Of a stretch of DNA of 64,000 nt, positions 47,290 through 56,203 are shown one piece after another. The notes under the pieces were generated by a model. That model saw nothing but the letters and a program-made list of their open reading frames with translations. It did no database searches and had not been told where the DNA came from. A program made the position numbers and the translations under genes. This stretch comes from Rhizobacter terrae (GTDB taxonomy: Bacteria > Pseudomonadota > Gammaproteobacteria > Burkholderiales > Burkholderiaceae_C). The stretch covers positions 62,001 through 126,000 of the forward strand of contig NZ_QUSW01000002.1 in the NCBI RefSeq assembly GCF_003852895.1, written 5' to 3'. How positions within the stretch are numbered: position 1 is the first letter of the stretch; each line of letters starts with the position of its first letter.

Positions 47290-48456
47290 TCACGGCAGCG
47301 CCCGCTTCGCGAACACCGCGAACATTGCCGCGAAGACCACCACCACGAAGAGGCCGGCCGTGAGCGAACTGGCCTCGGCGATCACGCCGATCATCGGTGG
47401 ACCGGCCATCATTCCGAGGTAGCCCACGCTGGAGACGGCAGCGATGCCGTGGGCCGGCGATACGCCCGGCACCTTGGCCGCTGCGCTGAAGAGCACCGGC
47501 ACGACGTTGGCGAAGCCGATGCCCACCAGCGCGAAGCCGATGAGGGCCGTCCACGGCGACGGCACCAGCAAGGCCAGCAGCATGCCGACGGCGCCCAACG
47601 CGCCGCTCAGGCGCAGCAGGCTCACACCGCTCAGGTGCGAGCGCACCCAGTCGCCAGCGAAGCGCCCCGCCGCCATCGCACCGCTGAAACTGGCATAGGC
47701 CAGTGCCGCCATGCCGGCATCGGCATGCACTTCCTGCTTGGTATAGAGCACGCTCCAGTCGTACATCGCGCCCTCGCCGATCATGCCCAGCGAGGCGAGC
47801 AGCCCGATGAGCGCCAGCGGGCCGCGGGGCAGGCTGAGCGGCGCCTTCTCCGCCGGCGGCCCTTCCATGCGCAGCATGGCCGTGGAGCCCGCCAGCGCAA
47901 TGCCGCCGCAGACCAGGGCAGCGCCCAGCAGGTGCTGCTGAGGCGTCACACCCAGCGAAGGCAGGGCCGACCCCACGCCCGCACCCACCATGCCGCCCAG
48001 GCTGAACATCGCGTGGAAGCCGCTCATGAGCGCACGGCCGGACAGCCGCTCGATCTCGCTGGCCTCGGCATTGATGGACACGTCGAACAGGCTCGCGCTG
48101 ACGCCGTACACCAGCATGAGCGCCAGCAGCCCCACGTAGCTGCTGAAATGGATCAGCGAGGCGATGCACAGCGCGCACACGCTGCCCATCACGAACGAGA
48201 TGGACCGCGGCCCATGCCGGCCGATGATGCGCCCTGCCTGCGTCAGCACCGTGATGCTGCCCACGCCGGCCGCCAGCATCGCCATGGCCAGCGCCTGCTC
48301 GCCCAGGCCATAGTGCGCCTTCACGGTGGGCACGTGCACGCCCGATGTCGCGAACATCGCACCGGTGACGAAGAACTGCGCGCGCAAGGCCCAGGAGGCA
48401 TTCGTGAGCGTGCGGGGCGAGTGGGACGACATCGTGACGGAGGACATGGCGCGCAT
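47290..48456 (-). CDS. MFS transporter
   Basis: 388 residues, about twelve helices of the YbjJ/sugar-efflux type: FFVTGAMFATSGVHVPTVKAHYG, ASLFDVSINAEASEIERLSGRALMSGFHAMFSLGGMVGAG, GEGAMYDWSVLY. Start ambiguous: ATGs at 48456, 48447 and 48432 are all in frame with no clear ribosome site. Convergent with the desaturase gene (4 bases between stops). Substrate unknown. Confidence 0.82.
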   Translation of the reverse strand: MRAMSSVTMSSHSPRTLTNASWALRAQFFVTGAMFATSGVHVPTVKAHYGLGEQALAMAMLAAGVGSITVLTQAGRIIGRHGPRSISFVMGSVCALCIASLIHFSSYVGLLALMLVYGVSASLFDVSINAEASEIERLSGRALMSGFHAMFSLGGMVGAGVGSALPSLGVTPQQHLLGAALVCGGIALAGSTAMLRMEGPPAEKAPLSLPRGPLALIGLLASLGMIGEGAMYDWSVLYTKQEVHADAGMAALAYASFSGAMAAGRFAGDWVRSHLSGVSLLRLSGALGAVGMLLALLVPSPWTALIGFALVGIGFANVVPVLFSAAAKVPGVSPAHGIAAVSSVGYLGMMAGPPMIGVIAEASSLTAGLFVVVVFAAMFAVFAKRALP

Positions 48457-48503
48457 TGTCGCGGCGAGGTCGCCGCGCCGCCGGGGCCACCGATAATTCC
48501 CGC

Positions 48504-49697
48504 ATGCACACCTTCGATGCCGTCGTCATCGGCGCCGGCGCGGCCGGCCTGTTCTGTGCCGGCATGGCCGGCCAGCGTGGGCTGCGGGTGTTGTTGATCG
48601 ACCATGCCGAGAAGGTGGCGGAAAAGATCCGCATCTCCGGCGGCGGGCGATGCAACTTCACCAACCGCGACGCCGGACCGGCCAACTTCCTCTCGGCCAA
48701 CCCGCACTTCTGCCGTTCGGCGCTGGCGCGCTACACGCCGCAGGACTTCATCGGCCTCGTGCAGCGGCACCGCATCCCCTTCCACGAGAAGCACAAGGGC
48801 CAGCTCTTCTGCGACGAGAGCAGCGACGAGATCATCCAGATGCTGCTGCGCGAGTGCGAGGCTGGCGGCGTCGCTCGATGGCAGCCGTGCTCGGTCAACG
48901 CCATCAGCGACGGCTTCGTGCTGGACACCAGCCGCGGCATGGTGCGTGCCCGCAGCGTGGTGATTGCCACCGGTGGGCTGTCGATCCCGAAGATCGGCGC
49001 GACCGACTTCGGCTACCGCATCGCCAAGCAGTTCGGGCACAAGCTGATCGACACCCGCCCGGCCCTCGTGCCGTTGACGTTCGATGCCGGCCAGTGGGCG
49101 CCCTTCGTCGACTTGTCCGGCCTGTCGCTCGAAGCCCGCGTCACCACGGGCGAGGGCAAGTCCAAGGGCGAATTCCTGGAAGACCTGCTGTTCACCCACC
49201 GCGGCCTGAGCGGGCCGGCCATCCTGCAGATTTCCAGCTTCTGGTCGCCGGGCACGCCGATTCGCCTGGACCTGGCCCCCGCGCAGGACCTGCAAGCCGA
49301 CCTGGCTGCGGCCAAGAACGCGTCCAAACGCAAGCTGGGCAACGAACTGGCCGAGATCCTCCCCCGCCGCCTTGCCCAGACCTGGCTCGCCGGCAAGCCG
49401 GACCTGGCCGAAAAGCCCATGCCCGAACTGCGCGACCGCGACCTTCAAGCCCTGGCCACCGGACTCCAGCGCTGGGAATTGACGCCGTCTGGCACCGAGG
49501 GCTACAAGAAGGCGGAGGTCACCGCTGGCGGAGTGGACACCCGCGAGCTGAGCTCTCAGACCCTGGAAAGCCAGAAAACAGCGGGGCTGTACTTCATCGG
49601 CGAAGTGGTCGACGTGACCGGCTGGCTGGGCGGTTACAACTTCCAGTGGGCCTGGGCCAGCGCCGCCGCCTGCGCCCAGGCCCTCCCGGGTGCTTGA
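48504..49697 (+). CDS. FAD-dependent oxidoreductase, HI0933/BaiN-YhiN type
   Basis: 397 residues from ATG 48504. N-terminal dinucleotide fold VVIGAGAAGLFCAGMAG, then KIRISGGGRCNFTNRD, both signatures of the HI0933/YhiN family; C-terminal GYNFQWAWASA FAD contact. Relatives include BaiN, but most members have no assigned reaction. Intact and of normal length. Confidence 0.85.
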   Translation: MHTFDAVVIGAGAAGLFCAGMAGQRGLRVLLIDHAEKVAEKIRISGGGRCNFTNRDAGPANFLSANPHFCRSALARYTPQDFIGLVQRHRIPFHEKHKGQLFCDESSDEIIQMLLRECEAGGVARWQPCSVNAISDGFVLDTSRGMVRARSVVIATGGLSIPKIGATDFGYRIAKQFGHKLIDTRPALVPLTFDAGQWAPFVDLSGLSLEARVTTGEGKSKGEFLEDLLFTHRGLSGPAILQISSFWSPGTPIRLDLAPAQDLQADLAAAKNASKRKLGNELAEILPRRLAQTWLAGKPDLAEKPMPELRDRDLQALATGLQRWELTPSGTEGYKKAEVTAGGVDTRELSSQTLESQKTAGLYFIGEVVDVTGWLGGYNFQWAWASAAACAQALPGA

Positions 49698-49717
49698 GAG
49701 CAGCCACTAACCGGGCG

Positions 49718-49746
49718 TTGCGGGCCGTGAAATCGCGGGCTATAAT
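49718..49746 (+). promoter_or_regulatory. Sigma-70 promoter of rpsU
   Basis: TTGCGG (-35, 49718-49723), 17-base spacer, TATAAT (-10, 49741-49746). This is a near-ideal vegetative promoter. It leaves a leader of about 135 nt before rpsU, which could carry ribosomal-protein autoregulation; no specific structure recognised. Confidence 0.85.
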
Positions 49747-49890
49747 CTTGGTCTTTGCTAGCAACCCCGTGCCGCGATCAGGTGAGCCGAAAAGGCAAAG
49801 CCGAAAGCTGATCCCGCCAGGAATCCGGACCCTCCTGACGGACCAATCGCACCTGACACCGAGCGCAACTTCTTAGGATTCATTGGATAC

Positions 49891-50103
49891 ATGACTACGA
49901 TTCGCGTCAAAGAAAACGAGCCGTTCGATGTGGCACTGCGCCGCTTCAAGCGCACCATCGAAAAACTCGGCCTGCTGACCGATCTGCGTGCCCGCGAGTT
50001 CTACGAGAAGCCCACCGCCGAGCGCAAGCGCAAGAAGGCGGCCGCCGTGAAGCGTCACTTCAAGCGCATCCGCAGCATGCAGCTGCCCAAGCGCCTGTAC
50101 TGA
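49891..50103 (+). CDS. rpsU: 30S ribosomal protein S21
   Basis: 70 residues, complete: [24 protein letters not shown] and the basic C-terminus [24 protein letters not shown]. Needed for base pairing between the Shine-Dalgarno and 16S rRNA early in initiation. A terminator follows 20 bases after the stop, and yqeY is next, the usual order. Confidence 0.97.
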   Translation: MTTIRVKENEPFDVALRRFKRTIEKLGLLTDLRAREFYEKPTAERKRKKAAAVKRHFKRIRSMQLPKRLY

Positions 50104-50122
50104 TCCGCCCCGGCAGTCTGCT

Positions 50123-50149
50123 AAAAAGCCCGCACCACGCGGGCTTTTT
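50123..50149 (+). terminator. Rho-independent terminator after rpsU
   Basis: AAAAAGCCCGC, loop ACCAC, GCGGGCTTTTT: a 6-bp GC stem extended by A-T pairs and ending in T5. Confidence 0.92.
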
Positions 50150-50180
50150 CACATCCGCACGTCACACACAAGGAATCCCC

Positions 50181-50627
50181 ATGAGCCTCAAAGACCAGAT
50201 CACCGAAGATATGAAGGCCGCCATGAAGGCCAAGGATTCGGCCCGGCTGCTCACCATCCGCGGACTGCTGGCCGCGCTCAAGCAGAAGGAAGTCGATGAA
50301 CGCATCACGCTGGACGACGCTGCAGTGGTCTCGATCATCGACAAGCTGATCAAACAGCGCAAAGATTCGATCGCCCAGTTCGGCACCGCCGGCCGCACCG
50401 ACCTCGTGGACAAGGAAACCGCCGAGTTGCACGTGCTGGAGGGCTACCTGCCCAAGCGCCTGAGCGCCGAGGAGGTGACTGCCGAGGTGGCGAAGATCGT
50501 CGCCGAGCTGGGTGCCACGGGCCCGGGCGACATGGGCAAGGTGATGGGCGCGGTGAAGACCCGCCTGGCCGGCAAGGCCGAGATGGGCTTGGTGTCGGCC
50601 GCGGTGAAGCAGGCCCTGTCGAAGTAA
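50181..50627 (+). CDS. yqeY: GatB/YqeY domain protein
   Basis: 148 residues, matching the YqeY family: SLKDQITEDMKAAMKAKDSARLLTIRGLLAALKQKEVDE, YLPKRLSAEEV and GPGDMGKVMGAVKTRLAGKA. The domain resembles the tRNA-binding tail of GatB amidotransferase subunits; YqeY itself has no firm function. AAGGAA precedes ATG 50181. Confidence 0.93.
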   Translation: MSLKDQITEDMKAAMKAKDSARLLTIRGLLAALKQKEVDERITLDDAAVVSIIDKLIKQRKDSIAQFGTAGRTDLVDKETAELHVLEGYLPKRLSAEEVTAEVAKIVAELGATGPGDMGKVMGAVKTRLAGKAEMGLVSAAVKQALSK

Positions 50628-50641
50628 GGAGCGCGTCCCAC

Positions 50642-50986
50642 ATGAGCACGATCCAGGTCCAGCAGATGAGCCCCGACGTCTGCGTCGCGCCGCAGCTCAC
50701 GCCCGACGCCATGAAGGCCGTGGCCGACGCCGGCTTCAAGAGCATCATCAACAACCGCCCCGATTTCGAGGGAGGTGCCGACCAGCCCACCAGCGCGCAG
50801 ATGGAAGCCGCGGCCGAGGCAGCCGGCCTCGTGTACGCCTTCCTGCCGGTGGCGCCGGGCTTCCAGAGCCCGGAGGAGATCGCCCGCTTCGGCGAGTTGC
50901 TGGCCACGCTGCCCCACCCCATCCTCGCGTTCTGCCGCACCGGCACGCGCTCGGGCAAGCTCTTCCGGGCAGCCACCGGGGCCTGA
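50642..50986 (+). CDS. TIGR01244-type phosphatase/sulfurtransferase-like protein
   Basis: 114 residues, the DSP-like phosphatase fold found alone or fused to Blh beta-lactamase-like enzymes (TIGR01244): SPDVCVAPQLTPDAMKAVADAGFKSIINNRPDFEGGADQP and active-site loop FCRTGTRSGKL, with the C-x4-R-type signature (C95-x4-R-like). Related proteins act in sulfide handling. Starts 14 bases after yqeY and may share its transcript. Confidence 0.82.
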   Translation: MSTIQVQQMSPDVCVAPQLTPDAMKAVADAGFKSIINNRPDFEGGADQPTSAQMEAAAEAAGLVYAFLPVAPGFQSPEEIARFGELLATLPHPILAFCRTGTRSGKLFRAATGA

Positions 50987-51012
50987 AGGCTCAGCGCAGG
51001 GATTGACCGACC

Positions 51013-52383
51013 ATGCGCCTCAAACTCAAGGTCTTCCTGCTCGCGGTCATCCCCTTCGTGGGTGCGCTGGTGCTCATCGCGCTGGCGGTGGGCCACCAGA
51101 CCATGGACCTGGCCCGGCGCGAGCGGGCGCTGGTGGAGGCTTCCACCCTGGCGGCCAAAGAGGCCGAGCTCAGCCACTACATCGCGCTCGCCCAGAGCAC
51201 GGTGCAGCCCCTGTACGACTCGCGCCGCGACGACGACGCCACCAAGGCCGAGGCGGTGCGCCTGCTGTCCAAGCTCGACTACGGCACCGACGGATACTTC
51301 TTCCTCTACGACGTGGCCGGCCGGGTCATCATGCATCCACGCCAGCCCGAGCTGGAGGGCAAGGACCTGTGGAACCTGCGCGACGTGAACGGCTTCCCGG
51401 TGATCCAGAAGCTGATCGCCAAGGGGCACGAAGGCGGCGGCACGGTGCGGTACATGTGGGAGAAGCCCTCCACCCGCGAGATCACGCCCAAGATGAGCTA
51501 TGTGATCACCCTGCCGCGCTGGAACTGGATGCTGGGCACGGGCGTGTACCTGGACGACGTGCAGGCCACCATGGACCAGCTCGACCGCCAGGTCAACGCC
51601 AACATCGCCGCCACGATGTGGTGGATCGCCGCCATCGCCGTGCTGGGCGTGGTGCTGATCGGCGCGGGCGGCCTGGCACTGAACGTGAGCGAGCAGCGCA
51701 TCGCCGACGCCAAGCTGCGGCTGCTGGCACGCCAGGTGGTGCAGTCGCAGGAGGATGAGCGTGCCCACCTCTCACGCGAGCTGCACGACAGCACGAGCCA
51801 GACGCTGGTGTCGATCAAGCTGCTGATGGAATCCGCCATCGCGCGCATGGGCGAGGCTGCACCGCCTGCACTGCACAAGGCACTGGACCGGCTGAAGGCA
51901 GCGCTCGGCGAGGTGCGCAACATTTCGCACCGCCTGCGGCCCGCGGAGCTGGACGTGCTGGGCCTGCCCGCCGCCTTGCAGCACCTGGGCGAAGAGTTCG
52001 GCGAGAGCAGCGGCATCGCATCGAGCGTGCGCATCCGCGGCGATGTGAGCCACCTGCCCGAGGAGGTCAAGACCGTGCTCTTCCGCGTCACGCAAGAGGC
52101 ACTGACCAACATCGAGAAGCACGCGGCCGCCACGAGCATCTCCGTGTGGCTGGCCTTCGGCAAGAGCGGCGTGCGGCTGCGCGTGATGGACGATGGACAG
52201 GGCTTCAAGGTCGACGCCGTGCAGCTCGATCCCAAGCGCGGCATCGGCCTGCGCAACATGCGCGAACGGCTGGTGTCCATCGGCGGCAGCTTCAGCATCC
52301 AGTCGCGGCCGGGCATGACACAGCTCGTGGCTGAGGTGCCGGCGGCATCGCTGCGCCAGTTCGCATTGAAGGAAGCGGCATGA
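51013..52383 (+). CDS. Cache-domain sensor histidine kinase (NarL/UhpB family)
   Basis: 456 residues. First helix about 7-27, periplasmic single cache domain (DGYFFLYDVAGRVIMHP, GKDLWNLRDVNG, WMLGTGVYLDDV), second helix about 200-220, then HisKA_3 with H258 in SRELHDSTSQTL and an HPK7-type ATPase (RVTQEALTNIEKHA, DDGQGF, GIGLRNMRERL). The cache type is common in sensors of carboxylic acids. Partner regulator gene is 31 bases downstream, the TRAP transporter after that. Confidence 0.88.
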   Translation: MRLKLKVFLLAVIPFVGALVLIALAVGHQTMDLARRERALVEASTLAAKEAELSHYIALAQSTVQPLYDSRRDDDATKAEAVRLLSKLDYGTDGYFFLYDVAGRVIMHPRQPELEGKDLWNLRDVNGFPVIQKLIAKGHEGGGTVRYMWEKPSTREITPKMSYVITLPRWNWMLGTGVYLDDVQATMDQLDRQVNANIAATMWWIAAIAVLGVVLIGAGGLALNVSEQRIADAKLRLLARQVVQSQEDERAHLSRELHDSTSQTLVSIKLLMESAIARMGEAAPPALHKALDRLKAALGEVRNISHRLRPAELDVLGLPAALQHLGEEFGESSGIASSVRIRGDVSHLPEEVKTVLFRVTQEALTNIEKHAAATSISVWLAFGKSGVRLRVMDDGQGFKVDAVQLDPKRGIGLRNMRERLVSIGGSFSIQSRPGMTQLVAEVPAASLRQFALKEAA

Positions 52384-52414
52384 TGTCGCCCGCGCATTCC
52401 AACGAGTCCGAGCC

Positions 52415-53071
52415 ATGAACAACACAGACGCCCCCCGCCCTACTCGACTGCTGCTTGTCGACGACCACCCGCTCGTGCGCGAAGGGCTGAAGGCCCGGCT
52501 GTCGACCCTGCCTTCGCTGGAGGTGGTGGGCGAGGCTGGCGATGCGCAGGAGGCGGCCGAGCAGGTCGCCGCGACCCAGCCCGACCTCGTGCTGATGGAC
52601 GTGGGCATGAAGGACGTCAACGGCATCGACCTCACGCGACAGCTGCTGGCCGAACGGCCGGACCTGCTGGTGCTGGTGCTGTCCATGTACGACAACCCCG
52701 AGTACGTGAACCGGGCCATGCAGGCCGGCGCACGCGGCTACGTGCTCAAGGACGCACCGGCCAGCGACATCATCGACGCCATCGCCGAGGTCATGGCCGG
52801 CGGCACCTTCCTCAGCTCGGCCGTCTCGGGCCGGCTGTTCCGCTCGCAGACGCCGCGGCCGGTGATGTCGCTGCGCGAGAGCGAGATCCTCGCCTGCCTC
52901 GCGAAGGGACGCTCCAGCAAGCAGATCGCGGTGGAGCTGAACCTCAGCGTGCGCACGGTGGAGTCCCATCGGCAGAACATCAAGCGCAAGCTCAACCTCG
53001 ACGGACAGGCCGAGCTCATCAAGTACGCGGTGGAGCATTGCCGGGACATCGGCGTTTCCCCATCGGCATGA
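52415..53071 (+). CDS. NarL-family response regulator
   Basis: 218 residues: receiver domain with phospho-acceptor D62 (LVLMDVGMKDVNG), K near 112 (GYVLKDAPA), then a LuxR-type helix-turn-helix (LRESEILACLAKGRSSKQIAVELNLSVRTVESHRQNIKRKL). Cognate to the kinase just upstream. Probably controls the TRAP genes that follow. Confidence 0.92.
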   Translation: MNNTDAPRPTRLLLVDDHPLVREGLKARLSTLPSLEVVGEAGDAQEAAEQVAATQPDLVLMDVGMKDVNGIDLTRQLLAERPDLLVLVLSMYDNPEYVNRAMQAGARGYVLKDAPASDIIDAIAEVMAGGTFLSSAVSGRLFRSQTPRPVMSLRESEILACLAKGRSSKQIAVELNLSVRTVESHRQNIKRKLNLDGQAELIKYAVEHCRDIGVSPSA

Positions 53072-53379
53072 ACTGTCCCGGAAGCGAACCACCGGCCGCG
53101 TAGTACCACGTAGCTGAAAGACCCGTTGCCCGTCAGGCCGGGGACAGGGTTCAATTCATCCTAGAGATTTCATGATCTCGAGTCCGTGCGCCGGGCGTGC
53201 TTTCCGAGGGTAAGGCCCCTTCTGATCGCTGCATTCGGCTCCTTACAATCCGCCGACCTTGAGTCCCGGGCCCGTATGGCCGACCTCAAGCCGGCACCCT
53301 TGTGACCCCGAGGCCCATCCATGTGCCATGTCCTGCGGCCCTGCGCCGCGCGAGTTTTCGCAACGAGGAAGTTCCACTC
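53072..53379 (+). other. Intergenic region before the TRAP genes
   Basis: 308 bases without a gene. A -10-like TACAAT (53244-53249) lies 131 bases before dctQ but lacks a good -35, as expected for an activator-dependent promoter. A short partial repeat TACCACGTAG at 53104-53113 is the only other feature noticed. Confidence 0.4.
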
Positions 53380-53919
53380 ATGAACGCCCTGCTTGCCTAC
53401 GCCCGCTTCATCGATGCCGTGAACGACAAGTTCGGCGCGATCGCCAAATGGGCCGTGATGCTGTCGTGCTTCATCAGCGCCACCAACGCTGTCGTGCGCT
53501 ACCTGCTCTCGATGAGCTCCAACTCTTTCCTCGAGATCCAGTGGTACCTGTTCGCCGCCTGCGTGATGCTCGGCGCGTCCCAGGTGCTTCGGGTCAATGA
53601 GCACGTGCGGGTGGACGTGTTCTACGGACGCCTGGGCGGCAAGCGCCAGGTCTACGTGGACCTGTTCGGGCTCATCTTCTTCCTGGTGCCCGTCATGTGC
53701 GCCATGATCTATTTCTCGTTTCCGCTGTTCCTCAAGATGTACCAGACGGGCGAGATGTCCAACAACGCGGGTGGCCTCATCCGCTGGCCGGCGATGCTGA
53801 TGCTGCCCCTGGGCTTCACCCTGGTGCTGCTGCAGGGCATCGGCGAGATCTTCAAGCGCATCGGCTGGCTGCAGAACAAGTACGACATGGACATCCATTA
53901 CGAGAGGCCGCTGCAATGA
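53380..53919 (+). CDS. dctQ: TRAP transporter small permease (DctQ)
   Basis: 179 residues from ATG 53380 with GAGGAA upstream. Four helices; conserved SSNSFLEIQWYLFAACVMLGASQVLRVNEHVRVDVFYG is the DctQ signature. Overlaps dctM by 4 bases. The form with MSSNSFLEIQW and long C-terminus is the mannitol/chloroaromatic subfamily type, so the substrate need not be a C4-dicarboxylate. Confidence 0.88.
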   Translation: MNALLAYARFIDAVNDKFGAIAKWAVMLSCFISATNAVVRYLLSMSSNSFLEIQWYLFAACVMLGASQVLRVNEHVRVDVFYGRLGGKRQVYVDLFGLIFFLVPVMCAMIYFSFPLFLKMYQTGEMSNNAGGLIRWPAMLMLPLGFTLVLLQGIGEIFKRIGWLQNKYDMDIHYERPLQ

Positions 53920-55421
53920 CGATGGAGCAATTCGCCCCGATGATGTTCGGGGGCCTCATCCTGATCATGCTGATCGGGTTCCCGGTGGCGTTCTCGCTGT
54001 CGGCGCTGGGCCTGCTGTGCGCATTCATCGCCATCCACATGGGATGGTTCCAGCCCGAGTTCATGCAGGCGCTGCCGCTGAACGTGTTCGGCATCCTGTC
54101 CAACGACCTGCTGCTGGCGATTCCGTTCTTCACGCTGATGGGCTCCATCCTCGAGAAGTGCGGCCTGGCCGAGGACATGCTCGACTCCATGGGTCAGCTG
54201 TTCGGTCCGGTGCGCGGCGGCCTGGGCTACTCGGTGATCATCGTGGGCTTCATCCTCGGCGCGATCACCGGCACCGTGGCCGGCCAGGTGATCGCGATGG
54301 CGATGATCTCGCTGCCGGTGATGATGCGCTACAACTACAACATGCGCTACGCCACCGGCGTGCTCGCGGCCTCCGGCACGATCACGCAGCTGGTGCCGCC
54401 GTCACTGGTGCTGGTGGTGCTGGCCGACCAGCTCGGCCAGTCGGTGGGCGCGATGTACAAGGGTGCCTGGGGCCCGTCCATCCTGCAGGTGCTGATCTTT
54501 GCGGTCTACACCTTCGCGGTCGGCGTGGTGAAGCCCGAGCATGTGCCCGGCGTGCCCAGGGAAGCGCGCACCATGAGCGGCCTGGCCCTGTGGGGCAAGT
54601 GCCTGCGCGGCATCATCCCCTCGGCCGTGCTGATCTTCGCCGTGCTGGGCAGCATGGGCGGCCTGCCGGGCATCGACACCGCCATCTGCACGCCGACGGA
54701 AGCGGGTGCCATGGGTGCGGTGGGTGCCTTCGTCCTGGCCGGCATGCACAAGCGCCTCAACTGGGAGCTCATCAAGGAAGCCATGACCGGCACGATGCGC
54801 ATCACCGCGATGGTGGTGTTCATCCTGATCGGCTCGCGGGTGTTCTCGCTGGTGTTCCAGGGCGTGGACGGCGCGAAGTGGATCGAGCACATGCTGTCGT
54901 CGCTGCCGGGCGGCCAGATCGGCTTCCTCATCGTCGTCAACATCTTCGTCTTCTTCCTCGCCTTCTTCCTGGACTTCTTCGAGATCGCGTTCATCATCCT
55001 GCCGATGCTGGGCCCGGTCGCGCAGAAGCTCGGGATCAACATGGTGTGGTTCGGCGTGCTGCTGTGCGTGAACATGCAGACCAGCTTCATGCACCCGCCG
55101 TTCGGCTTCGCGCTGTTCTACCTGCGCGGCATCTCCGACACGCTGTTCAAGGCCGGCGCGCTGCCCAAGAAGGTGCTGTCCAGCGACATCTACCTGGGCG
55201 CGATACCCTGGGTGATCATGCAGCTCATCCTGGTGGTGATCGTGATCTTCGTGCCCCAGAGCGTGACCATCTTCCTCGACAAGGAAGTCGCCATCGACCT
55301 GGACAAGGTGAAGATCGACGCGCCCACCGACAAGAGCTACAACGACGACAAGAACAACCAGAACTTGGACGACCTGTTCAAGCCCAAGCCTGGTGACGCA
55401 CCGGCCAGCGGCGCGAAGTAA
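53916..55421 (+). CDS. dctM: TRAP transporter large permease (DctM)
   Basis: 501 residues from ATG 53916, the sodium-coupled transport subunit. DctM signatures: GFPVAFSLSALGLL, NDLLLAIPFFTLMGSILEKCGLAEDMLDS, FVLAGMHKRLNW, MHPPFGFALFYLRG. Longer than usual (about 425-450) because of extra sequence in the middle and a hydrophilic Asp/Lys-rich C-terminal tail (about 455-501). No dctP binding-protein gene lies beside it in the window. Confidence 0.9.
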   Translation: MTMEQFAPMMFGGLILIMLIGFPVAFSLSALGLLCAFIAIHMGWFQPEFMQALPLNVFGILSNDLLLAIPFFTLMGSILEKCGLAEDMLDSMGQLFGPVRGGLGYSVIIVGFILGAITGTVAGQVIAMAMISLPVMMRYNYNMRYATGVLAASGTITQLVPPSLVLVVLADQLGQSVGAMYKGAWGPSILQVLIFAVYTFAVGVVKPEHVPGVPREARTMSGLALWGKCLRGIIPSAVLIFAVLGSMGGLPGIDTAICTPTEAGAMGAVGAFVLAGMHKRLNWELIKEAMTGTMRITAMVVFILIGSRVFSLVFQGVDGAKWIEHMLSSLPGGQIGFLIVVNIFVFFLAFFLDFFEIAFIILPMLGPVAQKLGINMVWFGVLLCVNMQTSFMHPPFGFALFYLRGISDTLFKAGALPKKVLSSDIYLGAIPWVIMQLILVVIVIFVPQSVTIFLDKEVAIDLDKVKIDAPTDKSYNDDKNNQNLDDLFKPKPGDAPASGAK

Positions 55422-55423
55422 GC

Positions 55424-55876
55424 GTGCAGTCTTCTGTTGAAACACCGGCCTCTTTCGAGGGGCCGGCCTTCACCAACGGTGTGAAGCTGGTGGCGAGCGC
55501 GCTGATGGCAGGCCTGGTCGTCTACGGCGCGAAGGCGCTGCCGGCCTTCATCGATAAGCGCAGCACCTGGGGAGTGATGCTGTTCATCCTCCTCGCCTTC
55601 GCATTCATCGTGGTGTGCTTCGTGGCCATCCTGCGCAGCCGCACACGCATCGATGCGACGCACATCGAGCAAAGCTGGATCACCAACAAGCGGGTGGCGA
55701 TCGCGGACATCACGCAGGTGAAGCTGATCTACATCCCGGGCCTGGCTTGGTTGATCGCGCCTCGATTGATCGTCAAGACGCGGCGGCCAGGCTCCACGGT
55801 GTTCCACACGGCTGATCCGATGGTGCTGGCTGCGTTTGCCCGGCTTTCATTGGGACAGGCTCCTTTGCCGTCTTGA
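55424..55876 (+). CDS. Small membrane protein, PH-like
   Basis: 150 residues from GTG 55424, 2 bases after the dctM stop. Two helices (about 22-40 and 50-70), then a beta-rich segment (THIEQSWITNKRVAIADITQVKLIYIPGLAWLIAPRLIVKTRRPG) that looks like a bacterial PH-like (bPH) domain. Function unknown; co-transcription with dctQM is likely. An intrinsic terminator overlaps its stop. Confidence 0.7.
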   Translation: MQSSVETPASFEGPAFTNGVKLVASALMAGLVVYGAKALPAFIDKRSTWGVMLFILLAFAFIVVCFVAILRSRTRIDATHIEQSWITNKRVAIADITQVKLIYIPGLAWLIAPRLIVKTRRPGSTVFHTADPMVLAAFARLSLGQAPLPS

Positions 55877-55894
55877 TTGACGGCTTGCTTTTTT
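55867..55894 (+). terminator. Rho-independent terminator of the TRAP operon
   Basis: GCCGTC, loop TTGATT, GACGGC, then TTGCTTTTTT. The 6-bp stem overlaps the stop codon of the PH-like gene. Confidence 0.75.
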
Positions 55895-55912
55895 CGCGTT
55901 CTGTTCGGTGGG

Positions 55913-56150
55913 GCAAAGGCGTGGGTGGGCTGGCTGGGGCGCGCGGCGGAAGCGGTCGGCCGTTGGCCGACTCCGCTGCGGTGCTCGGGCTTGTGGTCCG
56001 GCGAGAAACTCGCTTCAGGCCCCTGCGGTGCCTTACGCTCAAACAGTCTCGCCGAGCATGAAGACGAAGCGCGCTGCGCGCGCGACCACAAGCCCTGCGC
56101 TCCTCGCCGCTTCCTGATGCGCGCCCCAGCCAGCCCACCCACGCCTTTGC
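55913..56150 (+). repeat. Structured inverted-repeat element, copy A
   Basis: 238 bases bounded by a perfect 32-bp inverted repeat (55913-55944 with 56119-56150). Inside, a second stem pairs GGGCTTGTGGTC (55987-55998) with GACCACAAGCCC (56084-56095), and a third pairs GGCGAG (56000-56005) with CTCGCC (56048-56053). The core between carries GCCCCTGCGGTGC, TCAAACAGTC and GAAGACGAAGCGCGC, which recur inverted in copy B. No reading frame here looks like a gene. Confidence 0.8.
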
Positions 56151-56203
56151 TGTTGCGGCTTTGGGTTTTCTCGTCGAGCCAGCCCAACCTCCCTTGAGCG
56201 GGA

